Below the pieces are notes generated by a model. The model saw only the letters and a list, made by a program, of their open reading frames with translations. It had not been told where the DNA came from and made no database searches. DNA of 64,000 nt from positions 1 through 64,000 of IMG/VR virus record IMGVR_UViG_3300036766_000670. One strand, given 5' to 3'. Both the position numbers and the translations under genes were made by a program. The number at the start of each line of letters is the position of its first letter. Within the stretch, counting starts at the first letter, position 1. The stretch comes from a virus. Shown piece by piece: positions 17,449-25,626 of this stretch.

Positions 17449-17901
17449 ATGGCAAGAAGCAAAGAAGAATTAAGAGAATATGGTCGGCAGTATTATTACC
17501 GTAACAAAGAATTACATAATAAACATAACAGAGAATATAATCAAGCAAACAAAGAATGGTTAGATGTTTATAAAAAGAAGTGGAGATTAAGTCAATCCGG
17601 AAGAGTATCTCAATACATTTCACGACAAAAATATAAGTGTCGTAAATATGGAATAACTTTTGATCAATTAAACCAGATGAAGATTGACCAAAAAGGAATG
17701 TGTGCTATTTGTTCTAAGCCTTTTACAGACAGCAAAAAAGTGCATTTTGACCACGATCATATTACAGGAAAAGTTCGTCAGCTATTATGTAATAATTGTA
17801 ATTGTGGAATAGGATATTTTAAAGATAACATAGAGATGTTATTAAATGCAGTTGAGTACTTGAACAAATGGAATAAACGATGTTCTCTTAACTTTGTATG
17901 A
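17449..17901 (+). CDS. Endonuclease VII-family HNH nuclease
   Basis: This 150-residue protein belongs to the recombination endonuclease VII family (T4 gp49 type and related mobile nucleases). It shows the zinc-binding CAIC (85-88) and CNNC (114-117) pairs around FDHDHITGKVRQLLC (100-114), which holds the His-Asp-His catalytic region, and an N-terminal basic helix. Family members cut branched DNA or act as homing endonucleases. The basic N-terminus (RQYYYRNKELHNKHNREY) and its position beside the tail tube gene favour a mobile nuclease. A related broken copy lies at 62949-63119. AAGGTG lies 4 nt before the ATG. Confidence 0.85.
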   Translation: MARSKEELREYGRQYYYRNKELHNKHNREYNQANKEWLDVYKKKWRLSQSGRVSQYISRQKYKCRKYGITFDQLNQMKIDQKGMCAICSKPFTDSKKVHFDHDHITGKVRQLLCNNCNCGIGYFKDNIEMLLNAVEYLNKWNKRCSLNFV

Positions 17902-17909
17902 TATTTATA
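17902..17909 (+). promoter_or_regulatory. Late-type octamer TATTTATA
   Basis: The octamer overlaps the stop codon region of the endonuclease gene (TGA 17899-17901) and ends 22 nt before the ATG at 17932; AAAAGGA lies between, giving a normal short leader. Confidence 0.45.
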
Positions 17910-17931
17910 AAGTGAAAAGGATAAATCATAT

Positions 17932-18612
17932 ATGAAGCAAAAACTTTTGGAATATCTCGTTAGGCAATGTGTACGAGAAGTATTGGCCCAAGTGAGAGAG
18001 CAGGATGACGAAACTAAAGGTGCCCCATCACCACCAGCGGCGGGCCTGGGAACTGCCGATACTCCGGCGGTTCCAAAACCGAAAGATACTACGCCAGAAG
18101 AACCATCTGAACCAGAAACTCCACCCACCAGCTTGAAAGGAGCGATATTTGTTAATCCAAGAGATAAATCAAAACTATCTCCAATCGGGCCTCTTCCTTT
18201 TAATATAAGTGATGCCGCTTTGGAAAGAAAACTTTATGATATATCAACAAGTTACATAGGACCGGAGGTAAAAGTTTCTCTTTCTGCATTTCGAATGGTT
18301 AAAGATGCCATTAGAAATCCAGGCTCAACTGTTTACTTATACTTTGGGAAATTTGACCCAGAATCAGAGGAGATATTTTTGATGGCAGATAAAAGTTTGC
18401 AAGCAGCCAAAGATGGTACTGTTCCTCCAGCAGAACTTACTAGAACTCCTGTTTCTACTGCTTCTCCAAGTCAGTTTGATCCAATTACAGCAGAACCGGA
18501 ACAATATGCTCAACAAATGACTAGTGGTGGTATGTCTCCAAGACGTGGGATTGATGAACGAATAGTCAAAGCCATAAAGAAAATAGTCAGAGAAGTATTG
18601 ACACGAAAATAA
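17932..18612 (+). CDS. Hypothetical virion-type protein with terminal R-E-V-L helices
   Basis: This 226-residue protein starts with an amphipathic helix (LEYLVRQCVREVLAQVRE) and ends with a very similar one (ERIVKAIKKIVREVLTRK). Between them are a Pro-rich linker (about 30-65) and a small globular part (about 68-155; KGAIFVNPRDKSK...). The N-terminal helix resembles those of the genes at 12394, 18614 and 44312. It is preceded by a late-type octamer and followed by a related small gene after one base. It may be a packaged or scaffold-associated protein; no known family is recognised. Confidence 0.65.
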   Translation: MKQKLLEYLVRQCVREVLAQVREQDDETKGAPSPPAAGLGTADTPAVPKPKDTTPEEPSEPETPPTSLKGAIFVNPRDKSKLSPIGPLPFNISDAALERKLYDISTSYIGPEVKVSLSAFRMVKDAIRNPGSTVYLYFGKFDPESEEIFLMADKSLQAAKDGTVPPAELTRTPVSTASPSQFDPITAEPEQYAQQMTSGGMSPRRGIDERIVKAIKKIVREVLTRK

Positions 18613-18613
18613 G

Positions 18614-18979
18614 ATGAACCAAAAAAATCTTCAAGAACTCATCCGTTGTATAACTCGGGAAATATTGGAGGAGTATATGGATACTCCTACTAAAATTGGT
18701 AGTATTTCTGATAAAAGCGATGAAGATGATAAGGATATTTCTGCCATGACCGCTGTTGAAAAAGCAAAGAAAAGGCGTGAGGAAGAAAAAGCGAGACAGG
18801 ATCAAATTAGAGGGGGTAAGCTGGAATTGAATGCTACAAAAAAACAAACCGATTATTTTGGGCAGCAACTTAAACAGAATAGATTAAAACAGGCTGCTCA
18901 GAGAAAAGTTCTTCAAAATCTTCAAGCAGATAAAGACATTAGTGTTGGTGGTGCAGGTAGTATTGGTGTCAAAATATAA
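18614..18979 (+). CDS. Small charged protein with shared N-terminal helix
   Basis: This 121-residue protein begins one base after the previous stop. Its N-terminus (LQELIRCITREILEEYMD) matches the R-E-[IV]-L helix of the previous protein and carries an L-E-E tripeptide at 18-20. The rest is highly charged and probably helical (KAKKRREEEKARQDQ) with a Gly-rich end. Function unknown; the shared leader suggests a common destination with the neighbouring proteins. Confidence 0.6.
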   Translation: MNQKNLQELIRCITREILEEYMDTPTKIGSISDKSDEDDKDISAMTAVEKAKKRREEEKARQDQIRGGKLELNATKKQTDYFGQQLKQNRLKQAAQRKVLQNLQADKDISVGGAGSIGVKI

Positions 18980-19045
18980 TAAGTCAAAAAATCTACAGAA
19001 AACATATATATTCTCAGAAGCGTGTAACAATCTGTAGAAAAGTTT

Positions 19046-19882
19046 ATGCCAGATCAAATCATTCCAATTGCAAGATCGAGTAATACTCCATCATCTCCAC
19101 CAGTCCCACCGGGATATCAAAAAATGGAATCCAAGTTTCCAACGGAAATAATCAACCTTCCGTCAAAAGGATGGTTTTATCCTTCCGATAATCCTCTTTC
19201 TTCCGGCACTCTTGAACTTAAGATGATGACTGCAAAAGAAGAGGATATTCTTACATCTCCGAACCTTATTCAAAAGAATATTGTTCTGGATAAACTTCTT
19301 GAGTCGGTAATTGTCAATAAAGCGATTAATGCTGATGAAATGCTTATTTGTGATCGGAATGCGGCATTTTTTGCTATTCGTAGATTGGCTTATGGCGATA
19401 CTTATGAGGCAACGATGACTTGTGGTCGCTGTGGTAGAGAAAACTCCATTTCGATTGATTTAGGAAAAATGGATAATAAACCTTTCGACTTTGACAAGTA
19501 TCCTAAAGGGGAAAATTCTTTCACTTTTCAACTGCCATATTCGAAAGTCACAGTTACTTACAAAATTTTGAGTAAAAAGGATGAAAGCATCATTGATCAA
19601 GAACTCACCGGATTTGCTAAAGTGACCAAAGATTTTGCCCGACAAATTACTACTCGTTTAAGTCATATTATTACCGCAGTTGATGGTAATTCCGAAAAAA
19701 ATCGCATTCGTAAATTTGTCAATGAAGAACTCCTCTCGAAAGATAGTTTAGCATTTCGCAAACATATTCGAGAAAGTATGCCAGATATTGACTCTTCATT
19801 CATGTTTTCCTGTGCTAATTGTGGGCTTGAAAGATTGGAGGAAACGCCGATGGGCGTATCCTTTTTTTGGCCTAACGGATAA
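19046..19882 (+). CDS. Baseplate hub protein, T4 gp26-like, with zinc finger
   Basis: This 278-residue protein has the typical signature of gp26-type hub proteins in T4-like phages: FPTEIINLPSKGWFYP near residue 31, then LELKMMTAKEEDILTSPNLI and a helical domain. Two Cys pairs (CGRC in TCGRCGRENS and CANC in SCANCGLE near the C-terminus) are spaced to form one zinc site. The Pro-rich first 25 residues are probably flexible. The gene end overlaps a second reading frame after a T7 run; see the next entry. Confidence 0.75.
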   Translation: MPDQIIPIARSSNTPSSPPVPPGYQKMESKFPTEIINLPSKGWFYPSDNPLSSGTLELKMMTAKEEDILTSPNLIQKNIVLDKLLESVIVNKAINADEMLICDRNAAFFAIRRLAYGDTYEATMTCGRCGRENSISIDLGKMDNKPFDFDKYPKGENSFTFQLPYSKVTVTYKILSKKDESIIDQELTGFAKVTKDFARQITTRLSHIITAVDGNSEKNRIRKFVNEELLSKDSLAFRKHIRESMPDIDSSFMFSCANCGLERLEETPMGVSFFWPNG

Positions 19883-20108
19883 ATATAAAATCCAGCTTCA
19901 CGAGTTAATATTCGATTTCTGCTATTATGGCCAGATCGAATATGATGCGGTATACTCCATGCCTGTCCAGTATCGCAATTTCTATGTTCATAAGCTTGTA
20001 AACATGAAGGAAAAAGAAAAACGCCAATATGATATGGTGGCAGGCAAAGCAGAAATGCCTTCTTCAACCCAACAAATTGTGCGAGGACCAGCAATTAACT
20101 GTCACTAA
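19869..20108 (+). CDS. Small hub-assembly-like protein overlapping gp26-like gene (+1 frame)
   Basis: The conserved part of this frame, KYKIQLHELIFDFCYYGQ and VYSMPVQYRNFYVHKLVNMKEKE, resembles the small protein that follows gp26 in many T4-like phages. The frame is open from ATG 19788, inside the hub gene, but that upstream stretch looks like a shadow. The real start may be a GTG/TTG inside the overlap. Alternatively the product may be made by a +1 shift on the T7 run at 19862-19868, giving a longer hub-protein form. Start given here is the first codon after the T-run. Confidence 0.55.
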   Translation, partial: GLTDKYKIQLHELIFDFCYYGQIEYDAVYSMPVQYRNFYVHKLVNMKEKEKRQYDMVAGKAEMPSSTQQIVRGPAINCH

Positions 20109-20144
20109 TCTTTTTATATTATCTCAATGTGAAATCCCTCATGA

Positions 20145-20450
20145 TTACTGTGACCATGCCCACTCCGGATGGACATTCAGCAGAAAAACCGCTGTCCAGG
20201 CGATGATGCAGACAATCCACAGGGCGATTTTGACAAACACCATTTTCCGCCATACATCAGGCATGTCAATCATGTTGATAAAGCAGCCGTTCGGTTTTCG
20301 CATTAATTTGCCCTCGATGATGGTGGCAAAAACGGGGGCAAACAGGCAACCGAAAATTATTGCCACAACGAGAAGTCCGATTGTGTCCCCGGCAATCCCC
20401 TTTACGGAGTTGGAGATCGATCCATTGATGTCAATTTTTTCTCTTTTCAT
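20145..20450 (-). CDS. Small two-helix membrane protein, moron-like
   Basis: This 101-residue leftward protein sits alone among rightward tail genes. It has two membrane segments (about TIGLLVVAIIFGCLFAPVFATII and IALWIVCIIAWTAVFLLNV) separated by a polar stretch, and no signal peptide. Its base composition looks distinctly richer in G+C than its neighbours, and it has its own strong promoter. These are traits of a moron, a recently acquired gene expressed independently of the phage programme. Small membrane proteins of this kind often act in superinfection exclusion, but that role is only an inference. ATG 20450 is chosen over an upstream GTG that would overlap the -10 region. Confidence 0.7.
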   Translation of the reverse strand: MKREKIDINGSISNSVKGIAGDTIGLLVVAIIFGCLFAPVFATIIEGKLMRKPNGCFINMIDMPDVWRKMVFVKIALWIVCIIAWTAVFLLNVHPEWAWSQ

Positions 20451-20456
20451 GTAGCC

Positions 20457-20484
20457 AATATACACCCTTTTTTTATTTTGTCAA
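20457..20484 (-). promoter_or_regulatory. Sigma70-type promoter for the moron-like gene
   Basis: On the minus strand TTGACA (20484-20479), a 16-nt spacer and TATATT (20462-20457) form a near-consensus promoter. The -10 box ends 6 nt before the ATG at 20450, so the transcript would be almost leaderless. Confidence 0.75.
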
Positions 20485-20507
20485 GGGGAAAAATCGTTTG
20501 CAGGCCA

Positions 20508-20515
20508 TATTTATA
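20508..20515 (+). promoter_or_regulatory. Late-type octamer TATTTATA before tape measure gene
   Basis: The octamer ends 21 nt before the ATG at 20537 and lies back-to-back with the leftward moron promoter. Confidence 0.45.
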
Positions 20516-20536
20516 CTCATGGAAAGCATTTGATTT

Positions 20537-23014
20537 ATGCCACTTCTAACTGACGCAGTCAACCTTATAACCGACACCCTTCCGATGTGGAAGGAATACC
20601 GCAATCTTCAAGATGATCTGGTAGATATCTACAAAAAACAAACCACATCTATTAGAGAAATAGCTGGTGTAAATAAAAGTATTGAAAAGGGGTTATTAGA
20701 GCGTCATAGACGTGAAAAAGAACTGATTCAACTTATTAGAGATAGTAAAGAGAATTTGCTTAATGCCGAAAAAAAGGCCGTAACGGTTCGGGGAAAGGAT
20801 AAAGATGCAGCAATGGCAAATGTAGCGGCTAGAAAGCAAGCACTAATTGCCCTTCAAGCAGAATATGACATGCTTCAAAAGATAAATAAACAAGTTATGA
20901 TTCCGTGGATATACTTCATGGTAAAAACCTGGACATTATTCATGAGAATGGATAAGGCTGCGGAAGCTTTGAGAATGACGATGGGTGTTTTCCGTGGACA
21001 AGTTGCCGATATTCGTTCCCAAGCACAAAAAATGGCAATTCAGTTCATGAATGTCGGTGTTACTATTGATGGAGTGTATAATGCTCTTGTAGCTCTGGGT
21101 AAAGAAATGGGAAGCATTCGTATAGCCAGTACTGCTCTTGTTCAAACTATTGCTCTTTTGAAAGCCCAGTTAGGAGTTGCCGAAGAGGATAGTGCCGGAT
21201 TTTTTAGAAATATGGCGGCTTTGTCTAAGACCACTATGGCGTCTCAGGAAAACATGGCATATTTAGCTCAAGATTTAAGTCAAGCTGCGGGAGTACCTCT
21301 TCCTACAATAATGAGTGATATTGCTCATATGTCAGAAAAGACATTATCTTTAATGTCAAGAGTTCCAAGTCAAATTGTAAAGGCGGCTGTAGAGGCTCGT
21401 AGATTAAATGTTTCCCTGAATGAAATGGCAAGAGGAAATGAACAACTTCTCAATTTTACGGAAAATATACAAGCCGAAATGGAAGCATCGGTATTATTGG
21501 GTAAAGCAATTAACTTACAAAAAGCTCGTGAATTAACTTACCATCGTAATATAATTGAAGCTACCAAGGAAATCGTTGGTATAGCCGAAAAAATAGATTT
21601 CACCAACCTTGATTATTTCCAGCAACAGGCTTTTGCCCGTGCGACCGGAAGAAGTGTAGAAGAACTTTTTAAGATGGTACAGGCACAAAAAGAGTGGAAT
21701 GAAGCAAGACTTTCAAATGATCTAATTGTTAAAAAATCAGTAGCAGAATATGATAGACTTCTTCGAATGAATAAGGAAGAAACATCAGATAGAGCACAAC
21801 ATATAAAACAGATGGTTATACAGCAGGCTAACCAACAGCGAATAATAACAATTCAAAATAAATGGAATAAAATTGTTGCTCAATTAGGAGAGATATTCCT
21901 TCCGATAATAGATAAATTGCTTTCAGCAGTAACTTATGTGATTGACATAGGAACAGGGGTTGCAAGATTTGCCATCAACCTTTATGGAGCATTTTACGCA
22001 ATTGAAAAAATATTCAAGTATTCTGGAAATATATCTGTAATATTTCACAATCTTGGACTAAAAATAAAGCTCCTGAATTTCATATTTAAGCCGTTAAAAA
22101 GTCTTTTTGGATACATTATGGTTGCAACGGATAAGATTTTACCTACGCTTATTAGAATAGTAGGAGTAGGATCGAAATTTCCTAAAATTTTCGGAATAAT
22201 AGCTCCACTTCTCAAAACATTTGGTAAGTTTACTGGAATCATTAACATATTACTTGCTGTATGGAATGTTGTAAAATCTATATTTCATGGCATAATAGAT
22301 ATAATAGATGGCATAAAAATAATGTTCAACGGAAATGTATGGGGAGGAATATTGAAAGTGTTCCACGGATTGTTCAAGGCGACTATAGGAGCAATTTTGG
22401 GAGCTATTGAAGGAGTATTTGGATTTATCATAGATATTCCTATATTGATATTGAAGGGATTGGGAGCTATGGGGGTGGGTTGGGCTAAGGCTGCGGGAGA
22501 ATGGGCGAATAGCATGTGGACAGCATTGAAGGATTGGTTTGGATTCTCCCCGTCTAAAATTGCGCTGTTAATTCTCAAAGGAATAACATCAATCGGGACA
22601 ATGATGTTTGATGCTTTGACATATCCATTTCGTCATGCATTTGCATGGATATTGGATAAAATTCCGGGAATGGGAAAATTTGCTGGAAAACTTCGTGAAG
22701 GAATGGGCGGGGTTCTTGCTGAACCAGTAGAAAAGAAAGCAACCGCTGCTTATATTCCTGCTGTTACAGTAACTCCCACTGGAACTAGAATTGCTACTCC
22801 GGAACCGGCAAAAACCGCTGTTACTGCTGAAACTAAAGCAGAAAGTACTTCAGATAGTAAAACCTTGGGAGAAATTCTAGCGGCACTTACTACATTGAAT
22901 AAAAACCTGGAAGCTGGAAAGATTGGATTCTATGTAGATGGACAGTTATTAAGTGCAACTTTAGCAAGACAAACTGAATTTCGTAAAGGATATGGAGTGA
23001 ATAGCATCGCTTAA
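20537..23014 (+). CDS. Tail tape measure protein
   Basis: This 825-residue protein sets tail length and threads through the tube. It has a long coiled-coil-like N-terminus (residues 20-130), a helical middle, and a hydrophobic section (about 460-690) with several potential membrane-spanning segments rich in Gly, Ile and Phe, as in tape measure proteins that cross the host membrane during DNA delivery. The ending, a KIGFYVDGQLLSATLARQTE motif, is typical of tape measure C-termini. Its place after the hub gene and before baseplate genes agrees. It takes the position occupied by gene 29 in T4. Confidence 0.85.
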   Translation: MPLLTDAVNLITDTLPMWKEYRNLQDDLVDIYKKQTTSIREIAGVNKSIEKGLLERHRREKELIQLIRDSKENLLNAEKKAVTVRGKDKDAAMANVAARKQALIALQAEYDMLQKINKQVMIPWIYFMVKTWTLFMRMDKAAEALRMTMGVFRGQVADIRSQAQKMAIQFMNVGVTIDGVYNALVALGKEMGSIRIASTALVQTIALLKAQLGVAEEDSAGFFRNMAALSKTTMASQENMAYLAQDLSQAAGVPLPTIMSDIAHMSEKTLSLMSRVPSQIVKAAVEARRLNVSLNEMARGNEQLLNFTENIQAEMEASVLLGKAINLQKARELTYHRNIIEATKEIVGIAEKIDFTNLDYFQQQAFARATGRSVEELFKMVQAQKEWNEARLSNDLIVKKSVAEYDRLLRMNKEETSDRAQHIKQMVIQQANQQRIITIQNKWNKIVAQLGEIFLPIIDKLLSAVTYVIDIGTGVARFAINLYGAFYAIEKIFKYSGNISVIFHNLGLKIKLLNFIFKPLKSLFGYIMVATDKILPTLIRIVGVGSKFPKIFGIIAPLLKTFGKFTGIINILLAVWNVVKSIFHGIIDIIDGIKIMFNGNVWGGILKVFHGLFKATIGAILGAIEGVFGFIIDIPILILKGLGAMGVGWAKAAGEWANSMWTALKDWFGFSPSKIALLILKGITSIGTMMFDALTYPFRHAFAWILDKIPGMGKFAGKLREGMGGVLAEPVEKKATAAYIPAVTVTPTGTRIATPEPAKTAVTAETKAESTSDSKTLGEILAALTTLNKNLEAGKIGFYVDGQLLSATLARQTEFRKGYGVNSIA

Positions 23015-23016
23015 GA

Positions 23017-23024
23017 TATTTATA
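23017..23024 (+). promoter_or_regulatory. Late-type octamer TATTTATA
   Basis: The octamer ends 3 nt before the ATG at 23028 and overlaps a TATAAATA (23021-23028), so both orientations of the palindrome-like element occur here. Confidence 0.4.
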
Positions 23025-23027
23025 AAT

Positions 23028-25322
23028 ATGGCAACAGATTTTGAACCAATTCCCTCAGTAGTACTAACTATTCCTCGGAATTATCCAACATTCCCCGTGC
23101 CCGGAAAATTGGAGATTTTATGGGATACCAACTATCACAAGTTGTATCATAAACTGTCTCCATATACTTCTGTCGGCCCTGGAGTGCTTTCCTGGGGAAA
23201 TCAACCATTTTATTACGTCTTTGCCGATCAAAATAATAGTGGGTTGAATGCATTGAAAAAATATGAATCCAGATTATTTCCCGCTGGTTCCGGACCTATT
23301 GATGTAATACGTGTGACGAAGTTTCTGGTTTCAGGAGCAGGGGTGACATTTTTGAGCAAGCAATTTTTACTTCAAACCGGAAATGCATATAATGAAACTC
23401 GCATTTATAATCCAACGTCACCTATTGTAACCGCTGGTATGCCATTGGTAATGGGAAGTGTTAGACCGATGAGGTTTATTGATTTATATGGGGGCCTTGG
23501 TGGCATTGCTCAAAGTTTAATCGGTAGTATTGGATCATTATTTGGAAGTTCTGCTATAAATCCTCCTCCTGGCACAGCCGGGAGAGGAGCTTTGCCAGAT
23601 GTCAATGTAAGTACTGATGGGAAAGGACTTCTTCGTGCTGGAACTGCGAATAGAGGGCTTTCTAATTTGCAATCAAGATGGGCTTCTTCTCAAGGCGGTG
23701 CCAGTAATGGATTTTTTTCGGCGGTCGCTAAGGCAGTCACTTCTTTATTTTCCAATTTTATTCCCGCAAGTCAACTGAATATAACATATAGAAGCGATGA
23801 GGGGGCATATGGGTTGATGATTGGAGGAGGGGACTCAAAATTTAAATACACTGGGCAAGACTACAGAGAGTATGGATTCGGACAAATGTGGATTGGAGGA
23901 GGAACAATAAGTAGAAAAAAGAATGAGTATCCAGTCAAACCATATCGCTTATTTGTTACATATAACTCTCAGGGAATGCGAACGACAGATATTCATTTAA
24001 CGACTGGCGGAATTTTTACTTCTATACCAGAAGTAGGTAATGTTGGGTATTCTCCTGTACAAAGTACTGATACGAATAAACCAGGATATCGTTATGAAGA
24101 TTCTGTTGGGGTAAGTGCAGGAGAAGTAGGCCAAGGATATGATGCATCTGATGTAATGTATCAGTATAAAGACTATGCCGATCCCTCCCAACAGTTTCTT
24201 ACTAAAAATCCGGATTTCAACAAGGATGATACGGACACACTTAATAATACGTTGAAAGAAGTTATTAAAAAACTAAAGGCTACAAGTGGAGGAATTTACA
24301 GTGTAAATATTACAAATGTAGATTCGAAAGTTATAGGAACTGGAAATGCAACTATTCAAGGTTATAATCGTTTATTTGCCACAAAGAATAAAATGGATAA
24401 TAGATCTGGTCTCAATTATCCTCTCGGTGTTCTTAAAGAATACGATGAGACGGTTGTGGTAGATAATACTCTTACTATTGATCCCGTATTCAATTCAATG
24501 AAACTATCAACTGCTGGACATTTTGATGCGCTTAACACATTAAATGTATTAAGTGGAAGCAGAGCCATAGTTAATTCTAAATTGAAAGGTTGGAATGCAT
24601 GGAACCCGTATTTGGATGATCAGATTGCCCTTTATTTTTATGATGTAGTAAATGATAAATATATTCCGTTTCGTGCCGCAGTCAAAGGTATAGCAGAATC
24701 TAGTAATGCGTCGTGGGAAGAATTGCCATTTATAGGTCGTGCAGACAAAATATATTCATATGGAGGATTCAATAGAAGTTTATCTCTAAGTATTCATATC
24801 GTAATCAGTAGCATTGCCGAGCTTGCTCCAACATGGCAAAGAATCAATTATTTGGCAACGCTTGTCAAACCATCAAATTATACTACGGCTACTTATCAAG
24901 GTGTTATGAATAGGTTTATGATTCCTCCAATGGTAATGTTGACTCTTGGAGATATGTATAATAGTCAGCCGGTGCTTATTCAATCTCTTACTACAACTAT
25001 TCCGGAGGAAGCAATATGGGAAACCATAAATGAGGATAATTCCGGGCAGTGGGAATATCTTTCTACTTACATAACGGCTCCCGGACTTCTTTATGGACAA
25101 TTGCCTCGGGAAGTAGAACTTGGACTAGGGCTTATTTTACTTGAAAAGGAACGTGCTATTGTTGGCGGAGCGAACTTCGGAAATGCTCCACGAAATGAAG
25201 ATTGGTCCGCCCCGAATTACAATGCCATTTCTAATAGAGGAGCAAAACAAAACGAACTTGATCAATCGTTGATTGTAGATATTGTTAATCGTTCTAAACC
25301 ATCCTCAACTACTACTCTATAA
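23028..25322 (+). CDS. Baseplate / tail-tube-adaptor structural protein
   Basis: This 764-residue protein follows the tape measure gene. The C-terminal third carries a pattern seen in phage tail-tube-adaptor and baseplate proteins: SLSLSIHIVISSIAEL, then MIPPMVMLTLGDMYNSQPVLI, then TTTIPEEAIWE. The centre is Gly-rich and holds a Phe/Gly-rich low-complexity part (about 160-240). The next gene encodes a LysM protein four bases further on, an arrangement common in contractile tails. The exact T4 counterpart is not clear; gp48/gp54-like functions are possible. Confidence 0.65.
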   Translation: MATDFEPIPSVVLTIPRNYPTFPVPGKLEILWDTNYHKLYHKLSPYTSVGPGVLSWGNQPFYYVFADQNNSGLNALKKYESRLFPAGSGPIDVIRVTKFLVSGAGVTFLSKQFLLQTGNAYNETRIYNPTSPIVTAGMPLVMGSVRPMRFIDLYGGLGGIAQSLIGSIGSLFGSSAINPPPGTAGRGALPDVNVSTDGKGLLRAGTANRGLSNLQSRWASSQGGASNGFFSAVAKAVTSLFSNFIPASQLNITYRSDEGAYGLMIGGGDSKFKYTGQDYREYGFGQMWIGGGTISRKKNEYPVKPYRLFVTYNSQGMRTTDIHLTTGGIFTSIPEVGNVGYSPVQSTDTNKPGYRYEDSVGVSAGEVGQGYDASDVMYQYKDYADPSQQFLTKNPDFNKDDTDTLNNTLKEVIKKLKATSGGIYSVNITNVDSKVIGTGNATIQGYNRLFATKNKMDNRSGLNYPLGVLKEYDETVVVDNTLTIDPVFNSMKLSTAGHFDALNTLNVLSGSRAIVNSKLKGWNAWNPYLDDQIALYFYDVVNDKYIPFRAAVKGIAESSNASWEELPFIGRADKIYSYGGFNRSLSLSIHIVISSIAELAPTWQRINYLATLVKPSNYTTATYQGVMNRFMIPPMVMLTLGDMYNSQPVLIQSLTTTIPEEAIWETINEDNSGQWEYLSTYITAPGLLYGQLPREVELGLGLILLEKERAIVGGANFGNAPRNEDWSAPNYNAISNRGAKQNELDQSLIVDIVNRSKPSSTTTL

Positions 25323-25325
25323 ACT

Positions 25326-25622
25326 ATGCTAAGATATAATAACATTCCAATAACAACGAGATATGATGGAAAAAGAGTTTATCTATCCACATTCTATCCT
25401 TCGGTTTCTCCGTCCTCCACAGATCTTTTAATAGTATCCCAAGAGGGAAATTGCTTGGATACCTTGGCATACAAGTATTATGGAGATCCTACTTTATATT
25501 GGATTATAGCCAATGTTAATAATATAGGAAGGGGAAGAATGAGTATTCAATCTGGACTAATATTGAGAATTCCAACAGATATTAATTCTGTCATAGATAA
25601 GTTTAATACCGCAAATTCGTAA
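25326..25622 (+). CDS. LysM-like baseplate protein (gp53/gpX-like)
   Basis: This 98-residue protein holds one LysM-like module: EGNCLDTLAYKYYGDPTLYWIIANVNNI followed by a Gly/Leu-rich turn and LILRIPTD. The same pattern occurs in T4 gp53 and P2 gpX, which help assemble the baseplate. It lies tightly between two large baseplate-type genes with gaps of about four bases, suggesting one transcription unit. Confidence 0.75.
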   Translation: MLRYNNIPITTRYDGKRVYLSTFYPSVSPSSTDLLIVSQEGNCLDTLAYKYYGDPTLYWIIANVNNIGRGRMSIQSGLILRIPTDINSVIDKFNTANS

Positions 25623-25626
25623 AGTT

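Larger units (their letters stand above)
17361..17449 (+). promoter_or_regulatory. Attenuator-like leader with alternative hairpins before endonuclease gene
   Basis: Two 11-bp perfect stems interlock: arm A (17361-17371) pairs with A' (17408-17418), and arm B (17393-17403) pairs with B' (17418-17428), which is followed by a T-rich run (17429-17437). With no spacer between A' and B', the stems should be mutually exclusive. A third copy of the A core, AAGGTGACG at 17439-17447, contains the ribosome binding site of the endonuclease at 17449 and can also pair with A'. Formation of A:A' or B:B' would thus change both termination and access to the ribosome binding site. Confidence 0.6.

Noticed and set aside
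20029-20454. Long rightward frame opposite the moron-like gene
   Set aside because: It mirrors the leftward membrane protein gene, which has a consensus promoter and a sensible protein; the rightward frame has neither.
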